From contig CM073538.1 in assembly GCA_037074615.1 (NCBI GenBank), forward strand, positions 21,353,068 to 21,417,067: 64,000 nt of DNA, given 5' to 3'. Shown piece by piece: positions 1 to 10,538 of the stretch (positions are counted from its first letter, which is position 1; each line of letters begins with the position of its first letter). The translations under genes and the position numbers were made by a program. The notes beneath the pieces are model-generated. The model saw only the letters and a program-made list of their open reading frames with translations. It made no database searches and had not been told where the DNA came from. The stretch is from Leucaena leucocephala (Eukaryota > Streptophyta > Magnoliopsida > Fabales > Fabaceae).

Positions 1-807
1 AATGCCAAAATGGTAATTGAAACGAATTATTTCGGAACCAAGAGGATGATTGAAGCTATGATGCCTTTGATGAAGCCTTCTTCTCACTGTGCTCGCATTG
101 TAAATGTCAGCACTCGTCTCAGTCGACTAAGTACCAAGCGAAATGTAAGTAACTAACCCTTTGTCCTGTTTCCTGAAAACACTGCTTTATTAGCATGCAT
201 ATATATATGAGCAATGAATTCTATGATCTTTTCTCGTAGTACAAACCATATGAAATCAATAACAAAATCAAAGAACAGTGAATTAAGTTTTCTTGGGATA
301 GTGCTCTAACACTATCGCTATTTATTACCTCCCATCAAGATTATTATTAAATAAATATATTATTGTATTTGATTGTGAAAACTGATTATGGAAGGATTGA
401 GTGGGTGGCAGAAACTGGAGAATGAAGAAGTGAGGGCACAACTAAGCGATGTGGATAACCTAACAGAGGAAGTAATAGACGAGGTTTTAAACAAATTTCT
501 GCAACAAGTAGAGGATGGAACATGGAAGGAAGGAGGGTGGCCTCAATCACACACAGACTACACGCTGTCGAAGATCGCGGTGAACGCGTACACAAGGTTC
601 ATGGCGAAGAAGCTTTCAGAGAGGGAAGATGGTGAGAAGATATACGTGAACTGTTATTGTCCAGGTTGGGTGAAAACTGCTCTCACAGGTTATGCAGGAA
701 CTGTGACAGTTGAAGAAGGTGCTGATACTGGTGTATGGCTTGCTCTTCTTCCTGATCAAGCTATTACTGGCAAGTTCTTTGCAGAGAGAAGAGAGATCAA
801 GTTTTGA
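1..807 (+). CDS. Short-chain dehydrogenase/reductase, carbonyl-reductase type (3' part, two exons)
   Basis: NAD(P)H-dependent carbonyl reductase of the plant SDR/menthone-reductase-like family (related to Arabidopsis SDR1, SDR2 and At5g61830), probably cytosolic. Coding exons are 1-144 and 412-807. Exon 1 is open from base 1 and ends at the donor aat|gtaagt; the acceptor is ggcag|aaa, both in phase 0. Exon 1 holds NYFGTKRM and the catalytic-serine strand IVNVST. Exon 2 holds the catalytic YTLSK (Tyr-x-x-x-Lys), then NCYCPGWVKT and the family ending ITGKFFAERREIKF before TGA at 805. The N-terminal Rossmann TGxxxGxG motif lies left of the window. No lesion is visible in the 179 codons seen. Exact substrate unknown; other members reduce aldehydes or terpenoid ketones. 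Confidence 0.9.
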
Positions 808-1885
808 GAAGCTTGCTTCAGTTATAATTAAGTTGCTGCCAGAGACAAGCTAAGAAATCTATCTGGTTTGTGTCAATGGGAAGCGATATTTGTTCATGTT
901 TTTGTATTGGGGATGAAAATGATATGAATGCATTGATATGATATCTGAAAAGGTGATTTTCAGGCACTTCCATGATCCTGGGTTCGCCGTTTGATGACAT
1001 TCTAAACATAAGTCGGCCGGCGGTTTAATTTCAAATTGTTTTCTGGCTTTCTGCATAATTTTTAAGTACACATTTATTTATTTTGTTTGTAAATCCCTTC
1101 TTTTGGATTTCTATGTGATGTTTCATTACATATTTTTAATATCTTGTGTGATGTATTTTGAAAAATGATGCTATAATTAAGTGAATTTTTAAATTAGATA
1201 ACTGCAGTCATCCTCTACCTTTGAATTTTTTTTAGTATTTTCTATTTTTATACTTTGTAATCCTTTTACTTTGGAACTATATATGTAAGGTTTTAAAAGA
1301 GTAAATTAATAGTAACAATTAAGTTCCAACAATTGTTTTTTTAGAAATGAGTTGTAAATATTGATTTAAACAGCTATAAATTTAAGGGTTTCAATTGCAA
1401 ATAAAACATTTAAATTTTAAATCAATTTATAATTAAGATTTTTATTTGCAACTGTCTGAATGGACATTTAGATTTGATTTTTTTAAAAAAAAATTTGGGC
1501 ACCTAATATCATGATTTCAACCTTTTGAGACTTTAATGCCATCCCCTTATATATTTGAATACAATATTTACTAAAAAATAATCGTATTTGATATACTCTA
1601 TTAAAATAACCTTAAATAGTGGAGTACTGTCTTTAGATATTTTATTTATCAATAGAAAGAGAATGAAAAACATTTCTTAAATAATAAGGAAAAAATGAAA
1701 AACATTTCTCAAATAATAATAATAATTGATAATTGATTCGACTTCACACGTATTCATGCGACGTCTATGTTTTTCTTCTTTCACTCTGTTGGAGGAAGTA
1801 GCCCACTTGAAAGAAATCGACCTCTTATTTCTTATCTTCTTCGATTTTCACCTCTCTCTCCTGTAAATTTCGTTCTGTTTTGGCC
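808..1885. other. SDR 3' UTR and AT-rich intergenic DNA
   Basis: The first 250 bases or so are probably the SDR 3' UTR. The rest is AT-rich DNA in which I see no gene, RNA or clear repeat. Confidence 0.5.
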
Positions 1886-2793
1886 ATGGAAGCTGCAAAT
1901 TCTTTGAAGGCGAGAATGGCGTTTACAGTAGAAGCTATCTCTTTCTCAGCGTTACTCCTCCTCCTCTCCTCCTCATTCCAGTTCCCTTCAATGGCAGCGA
2001 CGACGAACCCGACAGAGCATCCGACTCCGGCTTCTTGGCTCTTCAATTTCCCTCGATTCTGTTCATGAACAACACGGCCGGACAACTCCAGAAAGTGGAT
2101 CTCTGGTACTAGTGGACCAAGGGTCGCAACTTCAACATCATCCAGAATCAGCTGGGAACCCTCGAATGGGACAACGGTACCTCCTACATCTACACTCTCG
2201 ACCCTGCCAATCAGAAATGTAGGATTTTACATTTCCCCGTGGGAATTCTCCGCCCTAATTGGCTCGATGGCGCCACCTACCTGGGCCAGCGTTACGTAGA
2301 TAGCTTCCTCTGCAAATTGTGGCAGAAAGTCGACTTCATCTAGTACTACGAGGACGTCGTCACTCGTAGACCTGTTAAGTGGATCTTCTACAATCACTCA
2401 GACATTTGAGCTTGTAATAATCCACCATATGCAGTAATTCGTTGTATAAATGTGAATCTATAGAACAGCACATGAACTTGTGATCTCCGAATTAATACTT
2501 CACATGATTGATTACGTTGAAGATCAAATCCATTCAGACAATTTTTCCCCCCAATTCTGATATGTCGAATAAACTGCGTCATTGGCATATTTTTTAATGC
2601 AGGGATGATTACTCATGTGATGACATTTGAGGTGGGAGCAGTGCTTGATGATGAGAAGTGGCAGGCTCCTCCGTACTGCTTTACCGAGGCTACTGCAGAA
2701 AGTAATGGTCCTCTGTTTGAAGCTTCTGAACAGGGTGGTTTCCTTGGGAAGTTAACTAGAGCAACATCTAATAATGCTGTTGATGCTATGTAA
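1886..2793 (+). pseudogene. Broken At4g14100-like gene (unknown-function secreted plant protein)
   Basis: Plant-specific family of unknown function with an N-terminal signal peptide, represented by Arabidopsis At4g14100. The first frame from ATG 1886 gives a leader-like stretch (SALLLLLSSS). The conserved body (MNNTAGQLQKVDLWY, then GILRPNWLDG and YLGQRYVD) lies in a different frame, so there is a frameshift near 1965-1990. Within the body frame TAG occurs at 2110-2112 and again at 2341-2343, the second where the family has Trp (FI-W-YYE). A second exon follows the acceptor at 2601-2602 (THVMTFEVGAVLDDEKWQAP) and ends at 2793. The expected donor after the FY motif is not clear. The protein match is otherwise close, so decay looks recent. 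Confidence 0.82.
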
Positions 2794-2829
2794 TTGTGAA
2801 ACTATGATGCCAATTAATCTCTTATATTT

Positions 2830-3065
2830 CATTCCTCAAATATATTTAATTAATTTAATTAAATTTAAAAAATTAATTAAATTAATTGATATAATATATT
2901 TTTTTTAAAATATTCTAACGTTTTTAAAGTTACCTTCCTTTTCTGTTACTAAGAGGGTATTAGTAAAAATAATTTAATAAATAATTAATAACCATAAAAA
3001 ATATATTTTATATTTAAAATTGAGATTAATTTTCTAATTATATTATAAAAAAATAAGTATTCTGG
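2830..3065. repeat. AT-rich dispersed repeat, copy 1
   Basis: Shares a run of similar motifs in the same order with 6530-6790: the aatttaattaaat block, then ttaccttcctt, then a ttttatatttaa block and an attatattat end. Boundaries are approximate. No ORF. Confidence 0.45.
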
Positions 3066-3194
3066 TCACGTCACTAAGTAATAAGTTTTAGCAGAAGAAA
3101 AATTTACTGCATATATTAATTTTGAATTTCAGTTGATTATATATATGAAAATTTTAGTACAAAGAAAGATTGATAAAACAATTAAAACAAAATT

Positions 3195-4740
3195 AAGGAA
3201 AAAGTACATATTTATTTTAGTTTATATAAGATTTTAGTTTAGTTCCTTAATTTTATAAAATATCTTTACTCCTCTAACTTTAACATTAGCGGTTAGTTTC
3301 AAATGAATTTCAATATTAGCATTTATCATTGAAGGTAAAGGTAGAATTTTAACAATAAAATTATATATTATGGACATCTAACAACTTTAAATTTTTATAG
3401 GTCAAAAAATGTACATTAATTACCAATTCCCTGGAATACTTCAAATTTCTGTTACTTTTCTTTCCATGGGTCCTACTTCACATTTTCTCCTTTGTCCACA
3501 TCAGCGCTCTCTCCCTCTCACCCTCCTTCTTTCTTTCTTCTCTCACAGGCCCTTCCCCGCTCTCTCTCTGTGGTGGAGTAGGCTAAGGTACCTGAGATTC
3601 ATCGCCCAATGACAGTACTGGCTCAAGCACCTCTCAGGCAACAATGTTCTCACACGAGAGAAAATGGACTGAGGGGGAAGCGTGGAAGACGACTCTGACT
3701 TCGATTCAGAGTTAGTGTCGGAGGCATTTTTCGACGAGGAAGAAGAGTCGGTGGAAGGTCAAAATGGTGGGCATGAACAAGAGGAGGAGGATGAGATGAA
3801 TGCAGGTATGGGAAGATCAAGCCGGAAGAGAAAGAGGAAAGTGGCGGCGTCGCAATGAAGGGAATATCGTGTGGGAGAAGCAGTAAGAGAACAAATTTAG
3901 ATATCCAACGCTGGTGATGAAATGTCCAGCCACTCCACAAAGAGTCTCTTCATATACGCCATTGCTTTTTAGGTACATTCATCATCAAGCTTTCTTGAAT
4001 TTGTCTGTGGGTTTTGGAATTTTGCTCAAACTCATTACTCCATCATTCATATCTTAAGTTGGGAAGAAAGAAAAAAGTGAGGAAGTAGAACAACAACCTG
4101 AAAGTTTGCTAATTTTTTGTTATTGAGTTACTGTTAATTTCTCGAATTTGTTCTTTGGAGTGATGGAAATTTCAAGATTCGAACAATTTCTTTTAATGTC
4201 GCATGCTCTTTCTGCTATGACGGTTTTGTAGGAGATGATTAAAATTCCAGATGATAAGGTGGTGTATTATGAAAATCTTGCATAGATGTACGTGTTCGAT
4301 GATGTTTCTCCAAATTTCCCAAGCTCAAAAAGAAATGGAGACAGCAAAGCTTGAAAACCAGAGGAGGAAGCTGGAAACTGAAAGAATGCAAAGAGAGAGG
4401 GGGAAGGGCCGGTGAGAGAAGAAAGAGAGGTAGGGTGAGCTGAGTGGACAAAGGAGAAAATGTTAGGGGGGACTCGCGTAAAGAAAAGTGACGGCAGTTT
4501 AGAGCATACAATGGAATTGGTAATTTTGCACGATCTTATAAAATTTATGTATATTTTTACACCTATAAAAATTTAATAGTGTTAGCTGTTCATGACATAT
4601 AATTTTGTTGTGAAAATTGCACTTTTACCTTATTATTAATGATATCAGATTTAAAAGATTAAAAGAATATTTTATAAAATTAAAAGATTAAAATAAAACT
4701 TTAATGTGAAATTAAAAAGGTAGGTGCACTTTAACTTATA
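3195..4740. mobile_element. Non-autonomous element with about 350-bp terminal inverted repeats (MULE-like, possible Pack-MULE)
   Basis: The left arm (about 3200-3580) and the reverse complement of the right arm (about 4410-4740) align along their length. They share cattttctcctttgtccac near 3481 and 4450, aaatttttataggt near 3390 and 4560, and attttataaaata near 3252 and 4670. Long arms on a 1.5-kb element suggest a Mutator-like family. Between the arms the + strand has a GC-richer stretch (about 3664-3860) encoding an acidic then basic peptide (EDDSDFDSE ... RKRKRK) that starts ATG-GAC-TGA, so it cannot be translated as it stands. This could be a captured gene fragment. No transposase seen. 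Target-site duplications could not be fixed because the outer ends are diverged. Confidence 0.6.
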
Positions 4741-4933
4741 TTCCACATAGGGTTATAGCTTGGAGAAAATATTTTGTTTTTGCATCAATTCTTATGCTTA
4801 GAACATTGGAAAGTGAAGAAAAGGAACCAAAGGAAAATGGAACTAAAAATATTGGGGAGGGGGCGTGGGGGGACCCCGGGAGTGCAGAATTCAGACATTG
4901 AGAAGGAAGTAGAACCAATTAACCAAAAGGATC

Positions 4934-6124
4934 TTAATACTGGTTGTTCAAGTAGAAGTATAACCCAGCAAGGGCTACAATTCCCACCACCACCGCAATA
5001 GGTAGTGCCTTCCTGTTCACACAGATATTGCATTGTTACTGCCCATTACTTGAACATCAAATATAAAGATTTAGTTGTATTCTTACCCAATAGCTTCATC
5101 TCTCTGAAGCTCAGCTTTCCTTGCCTTTCTCACATCTGTTTTATTTGCATCCTTTGTTACTGCTGGTGCATATGCCCTAAACCTTCGCTTTGGGGCACCG
5201 CAAACTGCACATTTCAATTCAACATCTAATTCACAATCCCTTCAATCCCTTTTTTTTTTCTTTTAATTAAAGGGACAATCACTAACGGTTAGAATTATGA
5301 ACAGAATTGAACCCTGACTTCCCTATGCTACAAGTTATTGGCACAATCCATTCATTTCTAAAAACCTACCCATTTTAACCTGAATTTTGAACAGGTCCTA
5401 AAAAATACAGATGTAAACATGATGATAAGCATTGATCTGATCTATATTTTTCTAACAATTTTTTAATAACAAGTGAACAGTATAGCATACCAGGCCAACA
5501 AAAAAAAACATGTCGACCATAGGCATACAAATCTGTGGATGTGGCTATTTTATTCTTCCCCTTCAGAATGAAGAACAAATCGAGATTGTTTACGAACGTG
5601 ATAAAATTGCATGCTCTTGGCTCGACAATTAACCAAAATTTAGGAAGAAAGTTTTTAAAACGAAAAAAGGAAAAAAGAATCTGTATGTCAGTAGGGGGAG
5701 AGAAGTGATTAATTACCGGGGCAGAAGTAATTATCGGGCAGTTTCTCAAAAGGAGTTCGCTCGTTGTAAATATAGCTGCATCAATAAAACGGAGAAGCAT
5801 AAAATTACCGCATACAAACGACAATTCCACCGATCAAATTGATAATGCAATGAAAATGAGGGAATAGATGAGAGGAAACCCGCAATCACGACAGATATAG
5901 GCCTGCTTGGAAGCGACGCGCATGTAAATCCTGGGAGTTACCGGAGTAAGATTGCGATGATTGGGAAGAAGCATGAGACTAAGAGAGCCACAGAAGAAGG
6001 ATGATTTGAGAGCAAAAGGATCGGAGGGAGATCGAAGGCCAGCATTGGGAGGAGGGGCTAATGAAGAAGAAAGGGATTTGGGAGTGTGAAAGGTGGATGT
6101 GGGAACCTGCAAGTGCAGGGCCAT
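4934..6124 (-). CDS. RBD1: Thylakoid rubredoxin-like protein RBD1 (four exons, 166 aa)
   Basis: Membrane-anchored plastid rubredoxin; the RBD1 family (Arabidopsis At1g54500) is required for photosystem II accumulation. Coding exons on the minus strand are 6124-5880, 5775-5717, 5204-5087 and 5012-4934, with consistent splice phases (2, 1, 2). Residues 1 to about 65 are Ser/Pro-rich, like a chloroplast transit peptide. The Fe site is two CxxCG pairs: C78/C81 in YICRDCG and C100/C103 in FCPVCGAPK, split by introns 1 and 2. A KRRFRAY basic stretch and a hydrophobic C-terminal segment (about 144-162, VVVGIVALAGLYFYL) follow, ending LNNQY. Upstream sequence has a GATAAG I-box and an ACGT core. No lesion seen; length is near that of family members. 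Confidence 0.88.
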
Positions 6125-6199
6125 TTTGGTTGGGGTTATTAGGTCCGTAACAGAGCTGCAGAACAGTGAGGGGAAGAGGAAGAAGGGAGACAGAAGAAG

Positions 6200-6229
6200 A
6201 TAAGAGAATGGTTCGGAAGCCTACGTGGA
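6200..6229 (-). promoter_or_regulatory. Light-type cis elements upstream of RBD1
   Basis: A GATAAG I-box (6200-6205, + strand) and a TACGTGG G-box-like ACGT core (6223-6229) lie within about 105 bases of the RBD1 start codon. Both are common in promoters of nuclear photosynthesis genes. They may fall in promoter or leader; this is motif reading only. Confidence 0.3.
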
Positions 6230-6249
6230 GAGCGTGGCATTCACACTCC

Positions 6250-6980
6250 CACACCCACATTAACCCTTTTCCCTCCCTTTCTTTCTCTTCCTCTCCTTGG
6301 CTCCCTTGACGTTGAGTGACAATCTTTGTACATATTTTCTTTGTTGTTTTCCTCCAAAGGAGGAACTACTTTATTGGCGCCATTAATTGCCTAAATAAAA
6401 TTACTATCAGTTGAAAAGAGTAGTAGTTAATTATTTATATTATATAAAATTAATAGCAACTGGTTCCAAAGTCATTAAAAGTTCAATTTGCTCTTTTAGA
6501 CATCATACAAAACACACACAAATAATTTAATACTCTTCCATTTTTAATATAAATTAAAAAATTTAATTAAATAAGTTAATATAGTAAATTTTTTAAAAAT
6601 ATCCTAATTATCTTCCTTAAATCATTCATTCTTTTTCTTATTTGATTTATTAATAGTAGAATATCAATAAGAGTAATTTTAAAAAAAATAATAAATATAA
6701 AAATAAATTTTATATTTAGTATTAAAATCAATATTTAATTATATTATATATTAAGAATTAGATAAGTAATATACTAGGTTTAGTCTTATTTACTAGGAAC
6801 AAGTAATTTTTGGTCTTTTTTATACAATTGATTTTAGAAAGTCAATAAATCACTGAAAGAAATTTTTTTCCCCAATTTGCTTTTCATAGAACTCGTTTCT
6901 CCCATTATTTGACACAAACCAAATATGGCACACCATCACGGAGATGATACAGAAAGCAAGAGCAGGCTAAACAGTGATGG
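6250..6980. other. AT-rich intergenic DNA between RBD1 and the transaldolase remnant
   Basis: Contains the second copy (6530-6790) of the AT-rich dispersed repeat also at 2830-3065. No gene seen. Confidence 0.45.
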
Positions 6981-6987
6981 ATTCGCT

Positions 6988-7891
6988 AGAAGTAGCCTTC
7001 TTGTGGAGGCATTGAAAAGCATTTTGTGAGAGAATCCAGCACCTCTGTTTCTAGCTGTGATCCAAAACCCCACTCCAATCAGTTCCCAACTTCTCTATTG
7101 CGTTGTATATGAGCTGCGCCTCTGTTACTTCTGCGTCGAGGGTTCTTGAAGCAATCCCATGGTCCATAAATGCTTTCAGAGCTTGCTCTGGTATGGTTGA
7201 GACTTGAGATCTGCGGAGACACCAAACAATCGCAAGGCGGTCACATTTCAGTCAACTTTCGCATGAATGGTCAACTTTTTCTTACAATCAATCCGTTATG
7301 ATTCTTGCATACTCTCATGGCAAATCTAGAATAATTCTTAGGCAATTACTAGTGTAACTGCACTTGTTACATGGAAAATTTACAAGTTTCACACAACGAA
7401 TCCTACTTATGACTGTAAAAGATTTAATTTGCACCCAACATCAACAACAATAAATCTTATTACATTAAGTAGGGTTCACTGTATAAATTATCTAAAACCA
7501 GTTTATTTTATAAAAATTACATTTTTAAATAAATTTATTAGTAAAGAGGTCCGGCTCAACATCCTCTCCCCACATTGGACACACATATTATATATATTTA
7601 CGGTTTACTTGTTCTCTAAACTTAGCCTACTTTAGAATTTCTCAAAACCTTCTACATATGAATTCATCAGTGAAGGCAGTAGAAAAGCAAGAGAGATATA
7701 TAGCTCACCGTATCTGGTCCAATCAGAGAAGCAACATATAAGGTGTGAGGGTAACTAGGACTTTTCACATTTAATGAGGCCCACATCAACCTCTGCTTCT
7801 TGGCACCGCTCTTCTCCAAAAGCTCCCATCTTGCACCAGAAAACTTCTTCTGGTAAATCTGGTAAGCTAAAACTGCTTGAGCTACTGCAGC
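6988..7891 (-). pseudogene. 3' fragment of a transaldolase gene (two exons)
   Basis: C-terminal end of a plant transaldolase (pentose phosphate pathway). Exon A (7891-7709, exactly 61 codons) encodes AAVAQAVLAYQIYQKKFSG ... KKQRLMWASLNVKSPSYP ... YVASLIGPDT, in frame with intact splice borders. Exon B from 7203 encodes VSTIPEQALKAFMDHG and EKLGTDWSG, then shifts frame and meets TAG; the family pattern (GSQLETE) resumes in another frame. The acceptor before exon B reads ctcaa|gtc where ctcag|gtc is expected, so the AG looks lost by a G-to-A change. The N-terminal and catalytic parts are absent. Immediately upstream on the same strand is the truncated IRX10-L gene, whose 3' half is missing. Confidence 0.85.
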
Positions 7892-8274
7892 CTAAACAAT
7901 TTGTAAAACAATGTCAGCAAATAGAAAGAAAAAAGAAGCCAATATGAAAGAAGTCAAAAGGCACATTAGTAGATGCATCATCTAAAGCAGTGATGGGAGC
8001 ATCCGTAAGACATCACAATCTGTTCAGAAACTTCAAAGGCATTCAATAGTGATACAGATAGAAATAAGGAAAATCACTGAGATCCTAAGGAAAGAATGTA
8101 ATGATAAAAAAATCCTACAACAAGTGAGCAACATGGACCTGTTGTTATTTCTTGCTCTAAAACTTGTTATTGCACAGTGTTCATTTGTTGTGGGACTTTT
8201 TGGTTATTATATTTATTCCTTGGAACCCATAATGATTTTCCTTAGAAATAATAACGATATTCCAAAATTTTTAC

Positions 8275-10538
8275 TTGATAATGGAAGCATGCTCCAAAGT
8301 CATGAGGAACCAAAAAGAAATGATCTGCCCATCAGTCTGGTTCCAATACGGCCAGTTTGAAGAAATAAGCTGGATGACACTTCTCATCATTCATGGTGAC
8401 TTGAAGGGTAAGGGAAGGCCATTTGGGGTCAAGTCACAGGTGGTGTATACTGGGGTATAAAACTAATCAGCTTCTTCAGGATTAAGGGTCCGAACGGGGC
8501 TAGATAAAAGAAACCGGTGCATAAAGATCTCGGCTGCAAACATATGGTTGAGGCATCTTGGGTCCTTTTGCAGAATTTTCTCATTGTATTTGATTGGAAG
8601 TTCATAAACAAAGACCTTCAGCCTCCCCACTGGATTGTCTTCAAGTACATCACCCGCACTACCTACAATCGGTTCAAGCATAACAAGTTTAAGAGTCTCA
8701 ATTTTAGAAGAAATATGTTTTCTGATTGTAAAATAATAATCATACAGAAAAGTAAGAGATATGCAATAAGTCCCAGTTAATCTCCTCAACGAGATTGTTT
8801 GATCAGGTTTTTGAGAAATAGTAGAGAAGGCTGCTTGCTAGAACCTTGAAAGTTCAAGTAACCTGGCAAGTGCAAGTGTGTTTTTGTGTGTTAATATTAT
8901 CAGATAGTTCTCTTCTTTTACTCTACCCAACCAATGGCTGCTTCCCAGGTGCTTTGAAATCCAAACAGATGCTATAACCTCAAAACTTTTACTTCATTAG
9001 GGTGATTTAATTTTGGTGTCTTACAGACATTTTAAACACGAATTTATCAAGCAGTATCCTGAGTGTTTTTTTTAGGGATTAAAAGGCAGTGCAATATTTG
9101 GTCATAGCAAATGTAGACAGAGCAGACAACACAAACAATCTCAGATGGATCCCTATTTCTCTTTTTCACTTGATAAGGTTTGCAAAGCAAGAGAGAAGTT
9201 AGCATATAAATCTCTTCAACCAGAAAGGTATTTGAGATCCAAATATTAATTTATCTAAGGTTCTTTTTTTAGTGTCAACGGAATTTTCCTGCAGGAGCAA
9301 AAATGACACTAAAAATATCATAAAGAATGAAAACTTGCTGTTGCATTAATATCAATCGAAGGTAAGTCATGACCCTCTAATTGAAACTCAAAAAAATAAA
9401 GAAAAAGAAAACGAAATTGTTTGACATAATGCCAAGAACCTGGAGACGCAAATCATATCATTATAGTGACATAACTTTTCCCACCAACTTGACTTCCTAG
9501 AAGCTAAGGTTAAGTAGAGCCACAGGCAAAATTAAGAAACAGGATACAGAGTGGGAAAAAGGAGAGGAAAACAATGGACTTACTGATCTGTAATTTCCAT
9601 TTCAAAACTGAAACTCAAGTCTGCAGTGAATCCTTTTGTGGGGTTCAGGGAACCTCAAAGTTCAAAATTATGATAAAATCCTGAAAATATCTTTTAAACC
9701 TATACCTATATAAGAGAACCACCTCAGGATATATAAAAAAAAAATCAGATTCAGAATAATCAGAACATTTAGCCTTTACTCCATCCATATTTACCTTGGT
9801 GAAATATAATGCTCCAACAAGGAATTATTTCAGTTACAATGTACAATGTTAAAACTCCTATTCCCTTTGCCCCAGGCATAGAAAATCATGTACGGAGAAC
9901 AAGCCAGGGCCAGTTGAGACACCCAAAAAACTACGCTTTATGTTCTTATGTGCCTCTGTGCAACCAGACTTCCCACATGTATAAAAATTTGGATTACTAT
10001 TCGTGAGTCAGGCTACAGAATTTCAAAACAAAGCTTATCAAGAACTCATGCCATCCTACAAAAGTTGGATTTAAGGCATAACCTGTCACACGCGAGGCCG
10101 GAGAAATGATGCTTTATGAGTAGCCAGTGGACGAAGTAGGACATAAAATTTATTTACTGAACAAAACAAGCCAGCAACTTAAACCCAACATCCTAATCAA
10201 CCTCAATCTGAATTAGATCTTAACTAAATTCAAATGCACAAAAAAACAAAAAGAAAACGCCGAAAAAAATAAATGGAACCAGAACCAAAACCTCTTATCA
10301 ATGCATTGCAAAAAGACAAAGCTAATTAAATCGAAATAGACTGTATACAGTCAACTCAAATCAAAAGTTGCTGGTGGGACAAATTGGGAAAAAAAAAGAA
10401 GAATAAGAAAGGACAAATCAAAGAAATCCCACCTGAAATTCTCTCAGTAGGTTGATTCCCACCGCGGTTTACAGCACCACTTGGACAGAGAATAGCAGCA
10501 AAAAGGAGGCAAAGAAAAACCCGATTCCAAGCATCCAT
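8275..10538 (-). pseudogene. 5' half of an IRX10-L/GUT1-type xylan glycosyltransferase gene (GT47), disabled
   Basis: IRX10/IRX10-L are Golgi type II proteins that build the xylan backbone. Exon 1 (10538-10433) encodes a short signal-anchor (VFLCLLFAAILC) and TERISG. Exon 2 (8662-8275) matches the exostosin family: VGRLKVFVYELP, DPRCLNHMFAAEIFMHRF, YTPVYTTCDLTP, HDFGACFHYQ. Exon 2 has three lesions: TAG at 8465-8463 where the family has Trp (EEAD-W-FYTP), TGA at 8393-8391 where it has Arg (KSP-R-MM), and a one-base deletion near 8320. Exon 2 still ends at a usable donor (CAA|gtaaaa), but the remaining two-thirds of the protein is absent; the next coding similarity is a transaldolase fragment. 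GUT1 (At5g61840) neighbours LFY in Arabidopsis, which supports the identity. Confidence 0.87.

Noticed and set aside
3650..3940. 96-codon minus-strand ORF in the long-TIR element
   Set aside because: Complement of an acidic/basic low-complexity stretch; the plus strand looks more like the original coding sense.
8049..8360. 103-codon plus-strand ORF
   Set aside because: Partly antisense to the IRX10-L remnant and otherwise in the deletion junction; no domain.
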